A stretch of DNA of 64,000 nucleotides from JAXLXE01 sp046328115 (lineage in GTDB: Bacteria > Chloroflexota > UBA6077 > JACCZL01): NCBI GenBank assembly GCA_046328115.1, contig JAXLXE010000001.1, forward strand, positions 682,001 through 746,000, in the 5' to 3' direction. Position numbers and translations under genes: made by a program. The stretch's first letter is position 1, and each line of letters begins with the position of its first letter. The notes below the pieces were generated by a model that was not told where the DNA came from, did not search any database, and saw only the letters and a list, made by a program, of their open reading frames with translations. Shown here in pieces: positions 52,541-61,388 of the stretch.

Positions 52541-54601
52541 TCAGCGAGCGCTCGCTGAGGTTGAAGCGTCTCCGTCAGATCCCGCGGCGGCGGACGCGGT
52601 CGCGCGAACGGGCGACCGCTCCTTAGGCTCCAGACCGGTCACCGCGAGAATCTCTGCCTCATCGAGCGACTCCTCCTTGAGCAACGCCGTCGCGAGTGCG
52701 TCCAGGCGCGCTCGCTCCGCGCGAAGCAGCCCCCTGGCGCGCTCGTGGCACTCGTCGATGATCCGCCGCACCTCTTGATCAACCTGCCAGGCCAACGTCT
52801 CGCTAAACTCGCGCCCCATGCCGAAGCCGCCGCCCAGGAACTCACTTCCATCCGACTGTGATAAGGAGACCAGGCCTACGCGGTCGCTCATGCCCCAACG
52901 GATAACCATCTGGCGAGCCAGGTTGGTGGCTTGCTGCAAGTCGTTCTCGGCACCCGTCGAGAGCACGTTGAAGACGAGCTCTTCCGCCACCCGACCGCCA
53001 AGGGCGCCCGCGATGCGCGCTCGAAGATACGGCTCCGTGTAGTTGACCACGTCATCCGCGGGCGACTGGTACGTGACGCCCAACGCCTGTCCCCGTGGCA
53101 CGATGGTGACCTTGTGAACCGGATCAGCCTCAGGGATCAGCAAACCAACGAGCGCGTGGCCGGACTCATGGAAGGCAACGCGACGGCGGTCCTCCGGGTT
53201 GAGCACCATCTGCCGCTCGGCGCCGAGCACGATTCGCTCGAGCGCATCTGAGAAATCGTCACGGCTCACATGATTACGCTCACGTCGGGCCGCCAGCAGA
53301 GCCGCCTCGTTCACCAGATTGCGCAGGTCCGCCCCGACCAGACCGGGCGTGTTCCCCGCCACCTCGGCGAGGTTCACGTCTGGCCCCAGCGGCACACCGC
53401 GCGTGTGCACCTTCAGGATGGCCTCACGGCCAACCTTGTCCGGGCGCTGCACCACCACACGGCGGTCGAACCGACCTGGTCGAAGAAGAGCCGGGTCCAA
53501 CACATCAGGTCGGTTGGTGGCGGCAAGTACGATCACCGCCTGACGGGCGTCGAACCCATCCATCTCCACGAGGAGCTGGTTTAGCGTCTGCTCGCGCTCT
53601 TCATGGCCGCCGATGGACCCGACGCCGCCGCGCCGTCGTCCGATGGCGTCAAGCTCATCCACGAAGATGATGGACGGCGCATCTTTTTTTGCCTCAGAGA
53701 ACAGGTCGCGCACCCGTGACGCGCCGACTCCCACGATCATCTCGATGAACTCAGATCCGCTCAACGAGAAGAACGGTACGCCCGCCTCGCCAGCGACCGC
53801 TCGCGCCAACAGGGTCTTGCCGGTACCGGGCGGCCCCACCAGCAGCACTCCCTTTGGGATGCTGCCACCGAGCCGCTGGTACTTCTCCGGGTTCTTCAGG
53901 AAGTCCACGATCTCGACAAGCTCGTGCTCTGCCTCCTCGATGCCCGCCACGTCCGCGAACGTGATGGGGGCGGCGGTTTCTGCCGCGGCGTAGCGCTTCG
54001 CACGGCTCTTCCCGATGCCAAAGATCCCGGCCTGACTGCGCTGGGCGCGGCTCATCATCCACATCAGAAGGGCAAAAAACAGAATGCCCGGTCCGAAGCT
54101 CAGCAGCGCCGTCACCAACCAGGAGCGCCCTTCGTCCGGAGGGCGCGCGTTGATCACGACACTGTGCGTCGCCAGCAATGCCTCCAGGCCGGGGTCCACA
54201 AACGACGGGAGCCGCGTCTCGAAACGATCGGATGTCCGCTTGTTATCGCCCGTAGCCGGATACGTCAAAGCGGTCCGCAGCGTCCCCTGTACCGCCTCGC
54301 CGCGAGTGGTGATCTCACTGACGTTTCCAGCGTTAACCTGTTCCTTGAACGTGGTGTACGGGATCGTCAGGCGTTCCGTCTGATCGGGGGCCACGAGCGG
54401 CGCGACGAGCCAGTTGACCGCGAGGAACACGGCCAGCAGGACGAGCCACCAACTCGAACGGGGCATCCAGCGATTGCCCGATGACTCACCGGTCGCGCGG
54501 CGTGACTGCTCAGGGCCCGGTGGGCGCGACCGCCTCTCGGAAATCGGAGCGGGCCGTCGATTCAGGCGCGACGGTTCCGCCCGTCTCTCATCCTCAGCCA
54601 T
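52541..54601 (-). CDS. ftsH: ATP-dependent zinc metalloprotease FtsH
   Basis: 686 residues. Membrane AAA protease that degrades misfolded or regulatory membrane proteins. Two spans (about 51-69 and 162-184) flank the small periplasmic domain. AAA domain: Walker A GPPGTGKT (256-263), Walker B IIFVDELD (311-318), second region of homology ATNRPDVLDPALLRPGRFDR. Protease: HESGH (478-482), third zinc ligand in GAENDLQQAT. The N-terminus has an unusual 45-residue Arg/Pro-rich extension before the first span, and the C-terminus a low-complexity Ser/Ala tail. It diverges from the secreted protein at 54736. The gap contains a 15-base palindrome (54651-54665). Confidence 0.97.
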   Translation of the reverse strand: MAEDERRAEPSRLNRRPAPISERRSRPPGPEQSRRATGESSGNRWMPRSSWWLVLLAVFLAVNWLVAPLVAPDQTERLTIPYTTFKEQVNAGNVSEITTRGEAVQGTLRTALTYPATGDNKRTSDRFETRLPSFVDPGLEALLATHSVVINARPPDEGRSWLVTALLSFGPGILFFALLMWMMSRAQRSQAGIFGIGKSRAKRYAAAETAAPITFADVAGIEEAEHELVEIVDFLKNPEKYQRLGGSIPKGVLLVGPPGTGKTLLARAVAGEAGVPFFSLSGSEFIEMIVGVGASRVRDLFSEAKKDAPSIIFVDELDAIGRRRGGVGSIGGHEEREQTLNQLLVEMDGFDARQAVIVLAATNRPDVLDPALLRPGRFDRRVVVQRPDKVGREAILKVHTRGVPLGPDVNLAEVAGNTPGLVGADLRNLVNEAALLAARRERNHVSRDDFSDALERIVLGAERQMVLNPEDRRRVAFHESGHALVGLLIPEADPVHKVTIVPRGQALGVTYQSPADDVVNYTEPYLRARIAGALGGRVAEELVFNVLSTGAENDLQQATNLARQMVIRWGMSDRVGLVSLSQSDGSEFLGGGFGMGREFSETLAWQVDQEVRRIIDECHERARGLLRAERARLDALATALLKEESLDEAEILAVTGLEPKERSPVRATASAAAGSDGDASTSASAR

Positions 54602-54735
54602 ATACAGCCATTCCCTGCATCATCCGCTCTGCCTGCTCCACTCATAGGCGGCCGCTGGCAGCGGCAGTCAAACCGCCGTGTCAACCCATGCGGTCATCGC
54701 GGTAGACTGTATCCGCCACGACGCGCGGGGTGAAA

Positions 54736-55842
54736 ATGTATTCGCAACCGGCACGCAGCTCTTTCGCGAGATCCGCACGATCGCCAATCGCTATGCGGCC
54801 GCGGCGCATGGGGCGACACGCCGTTGTCCTGGGCCTGACGGTGGCGGTCCTGCTTGCGTTCGGGATCGGCACCGGGCGCGCACAGACTGACTCGTGCGAG
54901 GCAACGAGCCAGCCAGCGCGTTTCACGTGTCAGCTTGATGCCAGCGGCACCGGCGGCGGGCAGATCGGGCCCGGCTCCATCGCCGAATTCCCGTTTGCCG
55001 TCGCCGGGTTCCAGAGTCCACTCAAGGCAACCGTGACGGCCGCTCGGGCTGGGGTCAAAGCACAGCTACGCGATCTCACAGCGGCCCCCATTGCTGAAGC
55101 CGTGGTGGAAACCGACGGTGGCGCGGTGACGCTGGAAAGCGTGGCTCCCACGCCCGGCTTGTACTGGGTGACCGTCTCCCGTGATCCGGGTCTCGGAGAT
55201 GAAGAAGAACGCGCGTACACGCTGAACGTCGTGGCCCCGTCCGAGGCCGGTGGACAGATCGTCGCCCTATCCTCGCTCATCATGCCTACTCTGGACGGAC
55301 ATCCGGGAACTCGACACTGGTCAGTGCGACTCACGACACCGCGCGGCGGGTCGCCTGACGCTGGATTGGCGGTAGCGCGCGCGTTGCCCATCCCTCCCGA
55401 TACAACGGTGGGCGACTTCGTCCTGGCCGCGGATGCCATGCTGGACGAATGCGGCGGACAGTGCGCGCTGACCGTCCGCTTCAGATATCGGCCTGAGGCG
55501 GGTGGGGGCTCTGGCTACGTGCTGTACGTGGACCCATGGGCCGGCCAGGTGCGCCTGGCCACGTTTGAGGACGGCAAGCAGATCTCGCTGATCCCGTGGA
55601 CCGCCGAGCCGGTAGCGAAGTTCGGACAGACTCGCACGCGGGTTGTCGCGGCGGCCACAGGTGATGCCATCCGCGTATACATCGCCGGGAAACTGATCGC
55701 CAGCGCGCAACACGCCGGCTTCAATGACGGTATGCTGGCGGTAGGGACCACCACGTGGGCCGGCCCCGCCACCGCGACGTTCGAGGACATCGTCCTCACC
55801 GCCCCGCCATCACGGCTGACGGAGCGGCTCAGGCAATCCTAA
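54736..55842 (+). CDS. Secreted protein with concanavalin-like C-terminal domain, unknown function
   Basis: 368 residues from ATG 54736, five bases after GGGG; later ATGs at 54793 and 54808 are possible. A long basic N-region and hydrophobic core (HAVVLGLTVAVLLAFGIG) with cleavage after GRAQ predict secretion. Residues about 45-150 form a beta-rich domain like pre-peptidase C-terminal modules (GSIAEFPFAVAGFQ, GLYWVTVSRD). Residues about 180-350 resemble a LamG/DUF1080 lectin-like fold (VGDFVLAADAML, GSGYVLYVDPWAGQV, GMLAVGTTTW, ATFEDIVLTAP). Likely a surface-polymer-binding protein. It converges on ftsZ with three bases between stops. Confidence 0.65.
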   Translation: MYSQPARSSFARSARSPIAMRPRRMGRHAVVLGLTVAVLLAFGIGTGRAQTDSCEATSQPARFTCQLDASGTGGGQIGPGSIAEFPFAVAGFQSPLKATVTAARAGVKAQLRDLTAAPIAEAVVETDGGAVTLESVAPTPGLYWVTVSRDPGLGDEEERAYTLNVVAPSEAGGQIVALSSLIMPTLDGHPGTRHWSVRLTTPRGGSPDAGLAVARALPIPPDTTVGDFVLAADAMLDECGGQCALTVRFRYRPEAGGGSGYVLYVDPWAGQVRLATFEDGKQISLIPWTAEPVAKFGQTRTRVVAAATGDAIRVYIAGKLIASAQHAGFNDGMLAVGTTTWAGPATATFEDIVLTAPPSRLTERLRQS

Positions 55843-55845
55843 AGC

Positions 55846-57039
55846 TCAGCGGCGGCGGCGCAGAAACGCGGGTAGCTCCAGGTCATCGTCATCGTCGTCG
55901 GACGAACGCGTCGCCGGTTCCATTCGCGCCGGTCGCGGAACCTCACGGCGCCGCTCCACCGGCGCACCGCGCGACAAGCGCGGCCCCGCGGCTTCCTGGC
56001 CGCCCAACCCCGTGGCGATCAGTGTCACGGTCATCTCGCGGCGCGCCCGCGGGTGAATGACCGCACCCATGATCACGTTGGCGCCGGGATCGGCGGCCTC
56101 GGTGATCAGGCGCACGGCCTCGTCTACTTCCTGGATCGCCATGTCGGAACCGCCGGAGATGTTGACGAGCAACCCGGTAGCGCCATCGATAGACACATCG
56201 AGCAATGGACTGCTGATGGCCGCGCGAGCCGCCTCCGCGGCGCGATCGTCACCGTAGGCCTCGCCAATGGCCATCAGCGCGCTGCCGGCGGAGCCCATGA
56301 TGGCTCGCACATCGGCGAAGTCCACATTGATCAGACCGGGCTGGGTTACCAGGTCGGAGATGCCTTGAACGCCCTGACGGAGAATGTCGTCCGCCATGCG
56401 GAACGCCTCAACCATGGTCATGTTGGACGGCGCCAGATCAATGAGACGGTCATTGGGGATCACGATGAGCGCGTCCACCTGGGCCCGCAGCTTGCGGACA
56501 CCCTCATCCGCGTTCCGCCGACGACGCACGCCCTCGAAGCCGAACGGCAGTGTGACGACTCCAACCGTCAGAGCGCCCAGGCCGCGCGAGTATTCGGCGA
56601 TCACCGGCGCCGCTCCGGTGCCGGTCCCACCGCCCATCCCGGCGGTGATGAACACCATATCAGCGCCTTCCAACAGCGCCTCGATCTCGTCTCGGCTGGA
56701 CTCGGCTGCCTTCATGCCCTGAGATGGATCCCCGCCCGCCCCCAGGCCACGGGAAATGCGACCGCCGATTGCGATTTGACGAACGGCGAGCGATGACGAG
56801 AGCGCCTGGGCATCGGTGTTCACGGCGATGAACTCAACGCCCTGCAGGCCCGCATCGATCATCCGATTCACAGCGTTGCCGCCACCGCCACCCACGCCGA
56901 CGATCCTGACCTCCGTGAAGCCCGATGCGTTGGGGGCGCGATTTGCCGTGACGATGCGCGGCACAAGATCCGCCGGCCTTGTCGTGTCCTGAAGGCGCGA
57001 GGCGTCAAAGCCACCGCGCGGTCGGTCTTGCCTAGCCAC
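55846..57039 (-). CDS. ftsZ: Cell division protein FtsZ
   Basis: 397 residues. Tubulin-like GTPase that forms the division ring. GTP-binding signature GGGTGTG (136-142), a T7 loop region NVDFADVRAIMG, and a canonical C-terminal peptide DLELPAFLRRRR after an acidic run of Asp. GTG 57039 is chosen because GGAGG lies nine bases upstream; a longer frame back to 57093 is antisense-free but overlaps parA and is not conserved. It overlaps the parA stop by eight bases. No ftsA, ftsQ, sepF or mur genes are adjacent, an atypical context. Confidence 0.96.
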   Translation of the reverse strand: MARQDRPRGGFDASRLQDTTRPADLVPRIVTANRAPNASGFTEVRIVGVGGGGGNAVNRMIDAGLQGVEFIAVNTDAQALSSSLAVRQIAIGGRISRGLGAGGDPSQGMKAAESSRDEIEALLEGADMVFITAGMGGGTGTGAAPVIAEYSRGLGALTVGVVTLPFGFEGVRRRRNADEGVRKLRAQVDALIVIPNDRLIDLAPSNMTMVEAFRMADDILRQGVQGISDLVTQPGLINVDFADVRAIMGSAGSALMAIGEAYGDDRAAEAARAAISSPLLDVSIDGATGLLVNISGGSDMAIQEVDEAVRLITEAADPGANVIMGAVIHPRARREMTVTLIATGLGGQEAAGPRLSRGAPVERRREVPRPARMEPATRSSDDDDDDLELPAFLRRRR

Positions 57040-57793
57040 GGGCGAGCACCTCCTCAGCCAGCTGACCGTAGGCGCGGGCGGAGCGCTCCGCACCGGCCTT
57101 CGAAAAAACCGTCCGCCCCTCAGATGACGCTTCGAGGAGCTTGCTATTCACCTGGATCTCAGTCTCGAAGACCTGGGCGCCCCAGCGCTCACGCAGGTAC
57201 GCGGAGACCGTCTTCTCCTCGCGTAGCCTGCGATCCACCTTACTGAGCAGTATTCCACCAATGCGCAGTTTGGGGTTCAGATACAGCGCTTCCTCGATCG
57301 TCGCCTCGATCATCTGAACACCCTGGACTGAGAAAAAGCGCGCTTCGGTGGGGATGACCACCATATCCGCCGCTACGAGAGCATTGACCGTCAGCGTACC
57401 GAGACTGGGTGGCGTGTCAATGAGCACCACGTCGAAGTCGTTGCCAATACGTTGGAGCTGATCCCGCAAGCGAGACTCTCGCCCCAGTTTCGTGGCGAGC
57501 TGGGCCTCAGCACGCGCAAGGTCCAGACTGGCCGGAACCAGCGAGACGTGGACGCCGTCCTCAATGATCTCAGCGATGGGCAGTCGAGCGTTGCGGTCCA
57601 ACAGCGCGTCACCGATTGATGGATGTGCACTCTCGGCGGAGGCGCCAAGCGCGCCCGTGAGATTGGCCTGTGGATCCAGGTCCACCAGCAGGACGCGTCG
57701 ATCGGTCCGGGCAAGCCCCGCCCCGAGGTTCGCAGTGGTCGTCGTCTTACCGACGCCACCTTTCTGATTTGCAACAGCGATGACGGTTGCCAT
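57032..57793 (-). CDS. parA: ParA/Soj family ATPase
   Basis: 253 residues. Chromosome-partition-type Walker ATPase. Deviant Walker A KGGVGKTT (11-18), then LLVDLDPQANLTGALG, DVVLIDTPPSLG and the helix EARFFSVQGVQ. Length and motifs are those of Soj/chromosomal ParA, not MinD (no C-terminal membrane helix). ATG 57793 follows GAGG. No parB is adjacent; instead ftsZ overlaps its end, suggesting coupled expression of segregation and division proteins. Confidence 0.9.
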   Translation of the reverse strand: MATVIAVANQKGGVGKTTTTANLGAGLARTDRRVLLVDLDPQANLTGALGASAESAHPSIGDALLDRNARLPIAEIIEDGVHVSLVPASLDLARAEAQLATKLGRESRLRDQLQRIGNDFDVVLIDTPPSLGTLTVNALVAADMVVIPTEARFFSVQGVQMIEATIEEALYLNPKLRIGGILLSKVDRRLREEKTVSAYLRERWGAQVFETEIQVNSKLLEASSEGRTVFSKAGAERSARAYGQLAEEVLARG

Positions 57794-57852
57794 GCATCCT
57801 CACGGCGAGTGCGGGGCTGTCCGATGGAGACAACACGCGAGATATCGGGCTG

Positions 57853-57872
57853 ATGCTAGCACAGGGCTGTGC
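57853..57872 (-). promoter_or_regulatory. Candidate parA-ftsZ promoter with overlapping palindrome
   Basis: On the minus strand TGC-TAGCAT (57861-57853) is an extended -10 about 60 bases before parA. A perfect 6-2-6 palindrome (GCACAG GG CTGTGC, 57859-57872) overlaps the TGn. The rest of the 57794-58069 gap has two ATCTTGA direct repeats (57917-57935) and the TATAAT of the rightward gene. Confidence 0.35.
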
Positions 57873-58023
57873 CGATTCCGTCCGAGTTTGGGGCCCCGTG
57901 CGCTCGCAATCACGCGATCTTGATGCAATCTTGACGGCTGTGTGACGGCGGCCCGAGCACAAGCCGCTGAGTGCGCGGGCTGGACTACTTCCAATTGTGC
58001 CTTGTGGCGGCAGGGGGCCCCTA

Positions 58024-58039
58024 TATAATTCCGCTTGTG
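58024..58039 (+). promoter_or_regulatory. Perfect -10 just before an in-frame GTG
   Basis: TATAAT at 58024-58029; GTG 58037 follows after seven bases and is in frame with the ATG at 58070. TTGTGG (58002-58007) with a 16-base spacer is a weak -35. A leaderless message could start at the GTG. Confidence 0.55.
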
Positions 58040-58069
58040 CGCCGCCGAGCGCCGCGGGGACGGTCCGAC

Positions 58070-58501
58070 ATGCCGGAGCGATGGGAAGAGGAGATAGACG
58101 AGCTCCTCAAACGTCGCGAAGCCCGTCTGCGGCCCGAGCCCCTGGGCCGCCGTATCTCACGAAGCACCGGCCCGGCGACGAGCGGGATTGGGCGAGTTCT
58201 AAGGGTGATCGGTGATCGGCCGCTGGTCGAGCAGATCATGATTGCCAGCATTGCGCTGGTGGCGATCTCGTCGCTGATGCAACTGGTGGGCCTCGCTGGC
58301 CCGGTCTCGTTTTGGGCCGGAGTGGCCAGCCTGGTGCTGTTCGTGTTGGCCCTGGTGCTCTCCTTCCGTGGGCACCAGCGGGCGGCGGACCAGCGGGCGA
58401 ACTGGCGCGGGCAGGAGCTGTACTACCTGCAGCGGCGACCTTCGTTGTGGGCGAGCCTCCAGGCCTGGTACCGGCGCAAACGCGGCGGTCGCAGGCGGTG
58501 A
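58070..58501 (+). CDS. Two-span membrane protein next to parA-ftsZ
   Basis: 143 residues from ATG 58070 (GGGGA ten bases upstream), or 154 from leaderless GTG 58037. The N-terminus is acidic and helical (PERWEEEIDELLKRREARL). Two spans follow (about 57-77 MIASIALVAISSLMQLVGLA; 82-104). The C-terminus is basic and aromatic (WRGQELYYLQRRPSLWASLQ then Arg/Lys). I recognise no named family, though proteins of this shape recur beside parA/ftsZ-type genes in related genomes as I recall. Divergent from parA. Confidence 0.7.
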   Translation: MPERWEEEIDELLKRREARLRPEPLGRRISRSTGPATSGIGRVLRVIGDRPLVEQIMIASIALVAISSLMQLVGLAGPVSFWAGVASLVLFVLALVLSFRGHQRAADQRANWRGQELYYLQRRPSLWASLQAWYRRKRGGRRR

Positions 58502-58505
58502 TGGC

Positions 58506-59465
58506 CTACACGCGGCGCTCGCTCACGTAGCGGGTGATCTGGGTCAGCACGTCGCGCGCGTCACCCAACGGCAGCGCTGTCAGGCACGAACGGGCCTCAT
58601 CCAGGAGCGCTTCAGCCTCGCCGAACGCACGCTCAATCGCGCCGCTCTTCCGCACAAGCTCGATCTGACGGTCCACGTCCTGATCGGCGAACGCGGCGCG
58701 GAACTCACGGTCCGGCAGCATCTCGCGCAGACACAGGACGGGCAGCGTGATGGTGCCCTGGCGCAGATCACCTCCGACCGGCTTCCCGAGCGTGCCTTCG
58801 TCACCAACAAAATCGAGCACATCATCCACGATCTGAAACGCCAGGCCAAGACGGTCGCCGAACCGGCTCATCTGCGAGATCTGGTGTTCCGAGAGGCCCG
58901 CCAAAATCGCCGCGCCTTCGCAGGCGAGAACGAAGAGCGACGCGGTCTTCCCCCAGATGGTCTCCAGGTATTCTTCGCGAGTCAGGGTGAGGTGGGGTGA
59001 TCCCCCGCGCGAGGCCTCACGGATCTGTCCCTCACACATGCTGCTCAGAGTCTGCGCGAACAGCCCGATCACGCGGACGTTTCCCGTGGCCACGCAGCGC
59101 GAGGCGGACTGGGCGAACAGGTAGTCGCCAACCAGGACGGCCAGCGCGTTGCCAACTCGGGTGAAAAGCGTCTTGGAGCCACGTCTCAGCTCCGACTCAT
59201 CAACCACATCGTCGTGCACCAGGCTGGCGGCATGCAGCAGCTCCACGCCGGTTGCCATATGCGTGAGCGCCGAGGCCTCTGCCACGCCGAGCTGACCGGT
59301 GAGCAACGCCAGCGCCGGGCGCAAACGCTTGCCAGAGCCTGGCAATACGGTGGAGAGCATAGGCCCGAGTAGCGGATGCTCGGCGCGCGCGGTGTCCGTC
59401 AGCGCGTCCTCAACCAGACGAAGCTCGTCTGCGATGAGGCCGAATGAGACGCCGGTCGTGACCAC
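58506..59465 (-). CDS. Polyprenyl diphosphate synthase
   Basis: 319 residues. Adds isopentenyl diphosphate units in trans to make long prenyl chains for menaquinone or other lipids. Conserved: GSGKRLRPAL, first Asp-rich motif DDVVDE after LLHAASLVH, GDYLFAQS, and second Asp-rich motif DDVLDF after LAFQIV, followed by GKPVGGDLRQGTITLP. GTG 59465 is preferred to TTG 59474 because GGAGGG is nine bases before the GTG and touches the TTG. Chain length cannot be fixed from the motif alone. It is the last of a leftward rsmI-tatD-synthase run. Confidence 0.92.
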   Translation of the reverse strand: MVTTGVSFGLIADELRLVEDALTDTARAEHPLLGPMLSTVLPGSGKRLRPALALLTGQLGVAEASALTHMATGVELLHAASLVHDDVVDESELRRGSKTLFTRVGNALAVLVGDYLFAQSASRCVATGNVRVIGLFAQTLSSMCEGQIREASRGGSPHLTLTREEYLETIWGKTASLFVLACEGAAILAGLSEHQISQMSRFGDRLGLAFQIVDDVLDFVGDEGTLGKPVGGDLRQGTITLPVLCLREMLPDREFRAAFADQDVDRQIELVRKSGAIERAFGEAEALLDEARSCLTALPLGDARDVLTQITRYVSERRV

Positions 59466-59483
59466 CTCTGACAACCCTCCTAC

Positions 59484-60269
59484 CTAGGCCGCCAACTGCC
59501 CGAGCGACGGGAACAGCCGGTACGCGTTCGCGGTGGTCTGCTCAGCGAGCTCCTCAAACGCCACGCCCCGGAGCTCAGCGAGACGCAAGGCGGTGTGCCT
59601 GACGTGTCCGGGCTCGTTGCGCTGCCCACGGTAAGGGGCGGGCGCCAGATACGGGCAGTCAGTCTCCACGACCAGGCGGTCGGTGGGTACCAGGCTCGCG
59701 AGTCCTGGCAGGTCGCGTGCGTTCTTGAACGTGACCGGCCCCGCGATAGACACCATGAAGCCGCGGGCCACCCCCGCGTCCAGCATGGCACGCGAGCCCG
59801 CGAAGCAGTGGAGCACGCCCGGCACATCTAACTTCGTGGGCCAGTCGTGAATCATCTCAGCCGTCTGCGTGTCTGCCTCGCGATTGTGGACAATCACCGG
59901 CAATCCACGCTCGCCCGCCAGCTCGAGGTGCCTGAGAAACCACTCGCGCTGGACCTCGGGCGCGCTACGGTCGCGGTAATTGTCCAACCCAGTCTCGCCA
60001 ATCCCCACCACGCGGGGGTGGGAGGCGAGCCGCCTAATCACGCCGAATTCGGCAGGGGCCACCTGGCCCACCGAATTGGGGTGGATGCCGACGGCCGCGA
60101 CGATGTTGCGGTGACGCTCAGCCAGCCTCACGGCCGCCTCGCTGCTGGGAACATCGTATCCAACGCACACGATCGCGACGACTTCGTTCTCAGCGGCCCG
60201 CCGCAGAACCAGATCCAGGTCGTCAGCGTACGTACTCTCCATCAGATGCGCGTGCGTGTCTACCAGCAT
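59484..60269 (-). CDS. TatD family metal-dependent deoxyribonuclease
   Basis: 261 residues. TIM-barrel hydrolase with DNase activity in characterised members. Metal ligands: DTHAHL (4-9), GIGETGLDNY, VIVHNREAD, LHCFAGS and VVETDCPYLAP. Full length and with no missing ligands. ATG 60269 lies 22 bases after the rsmI stop. The gap contains TATGAT, which could be a -10, but readthrough from rsmI is as likely. The chromosomal order rsmI-tatD is common in bacteria. Confidence 0.93.
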   Translation of the reverse strand: MLVDTHAHLMESTYADDLDLVLRRAAENEVVAIVCVGYDVPSSEAAVRLAERHRNIVAAVGIHPNSVGQVAPAEFGVIRRLASHPRVVGIGETGLDNYRDRSAPEVQREWFLRHLELAGERGLPVIVHNREADTQTAEMIHDWPTKLDVPGVLHCFAGSRAMLDAGVARGFMVSIAGPVTFKNARDLPGLASLVPTDRLVVETDCPYLAPAPYRGQRNEPGHVRHTALRLAELRGVAFEELAEQTTANAYRLFPSLGQLAA

Positions 60270-60291
60270 GGGGGCGGCTAGGAATCATACA

Positions 60292-61020
60292 TCAGTCCGT
60301 CCCCCGCGAAGACGGCTGCTGGGCACGGGTCGCGCGCTGTGCCGGCCCGATGACCAGCGTGATTTCGCCACGTACCGTGCGGCGGCCGAATTGCTCGGCA
60401 AGGTCGGCGAGGCCTCCCCGGCGGATCTCCTCGAACTTCTTGGTGAGCTCGCGGGCAACCGCGGCGGGTCGGCTGGGTCCCAGAACCTCGACAGCCTCGC
60501 GTAGCGCGGCTGCGATACGGTGGGGCGACTCGTAGAACACCGTGGAGCCATCCGCCTCGGCCAGCGCAGCGAAGGCGCGCCTGCGCTCCCCAGCCTTGCG
60601 CGGTAGGAAGCCACGGAAGCAGAACGCGTGCATCGGCAGACCCGATCCAACGAGTGCCGCCAGCACCGCCGACGCACCCGGGATCGGCACCACCGGATAG
60701 CCAGCTCCGAGGGCGGCAGCAACCAGCGGATATCCCGGGTCATTGATCCCGGGCGTCCCCGCGTCGGACACCAGGGCGACATCTCCGGAACTGAGCCTGT
60801 CCACCAGCTCAGCTACCCGGCGACCGCCGCTGTGCTCGTGGAAGCTCACCATGGGGGTGCGAACGTCGTGGGCATCGAGCAGCCGACGTGTCACACGAGT
60901 GTCCTCGGCCGCGATCATGTCCACCTCACGCAGCACGCGAATGGCCCGCAACGTGATATCTTCCAGATTCCCGATTGGCGTGCTGACGATGTAGAGGCTG
61001 CCCACGACGGCGATTATCAT
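60292..61020 (-). CDS. rsmI: 16S rRNA (cytidine(1402)-2'-O)-methyltransferase
   Basis: 242 residues. Methylates the 2'-O of C1402 in the decoding centre using SAM. Tetrapyrrole-methylase fold: LYIVSTPIGNLEDITLRA at the N-terminus, AAEDTRVTRRLL, SDAGTPGINDPGY, PGASAVLAAL, GFLPRK and FYESPHRI. The C-terminus is the short form without an added HTH. ATG 61020 has GGTGA close upstream. Confidence 0.95.
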   Translation of the reverse strand: MIIAVVGSLYIVSTPIGNLEDITLRAIRVLREVDMIAAEDTRVTRRLLDAHDVRTPMVSFHEHSGGRRVAELVDRLSSGDVALVSDAGTPGINDPGYPLVAAALGAGYPVVPIPGASAVLAALVGSGLPMHAFCFRGFLPRKAGERRRAFAALAEADGSTVFYESPHRIAAALREAVEVLGPSRPAAVARELTKKFEEIRRGGLADLAEQFGRRTVRGEITLVIGPAQRATRAQQPSSRGTD

Positions 61021-61128
61021 CGCTCACCGCGTCCGGTCAGCGACCCACTGGTCAGCGACTCAATGGGGGCACGGCAATTCGTTACCATTGGCGGATGCGT
61101 CTGTCCATGCGCCCACAACAGGTCCGCC

Positions 61129-61377
61129 GTGAACCGTGAGGCCGTCATCGCTCTGGTGTTGGAGCGGCTGGCTCGCTGGAAAAGACTGGCGCTGAGCGAC
61201 CTGGACTCCATGCTCAAGCCCACCGATCGGCTGCTCGTGACCCGCCCGCTCTTGCGCGGCATGACGGCGGACGGCCTCCTGGAAGCTCAAATCGTGGGTG
61301 ACGAGCCGGTGCTGACCATCACGGAGCGCGGCACCGCCTGGCTGGCCGACTATCAGGCCGGCAGCGCCGCTCCGTAG
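61129..61377 (+). CDS. Small winged-helix-like protein
   Basis: 82 residues from GTG 61129. It is predicted as three helices and a beta-hairpin: NREAVIALVLERLARW, DLDSMLKPTDRLLV, LLRGMTADGLLEA, then VLTITERGTAWLADY. The last two elements read like the wing and end of a winged helix. No clear ribosome-binding site. A TACCAT (61083-61088) lies six bases before ATG 61095, which opens an out-of-frame 14-codon reading frame ending at 61138, inside this gene. The protein could be a DNA-binding regulator; target unknown. Confidence 0.6.
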   Translation: MNREAVIALVLERLARWKRLALSDLDSMLKPTDRLLVTRPLLRGMTADGLLEAQIVGDEPVLTITERGTAWLADYQAGSAAP

Positions 61378-61388
61378 GCGGCGAGAAC

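Noticed and set aside
54651..54665. 15-base palindrome GCCGCTGGCAGCGGC between ftsH and the secreted protein as an operator
   Set aside because: Symmetry alone; no promoter alignment, and such GC palindromes are common at this base composition.
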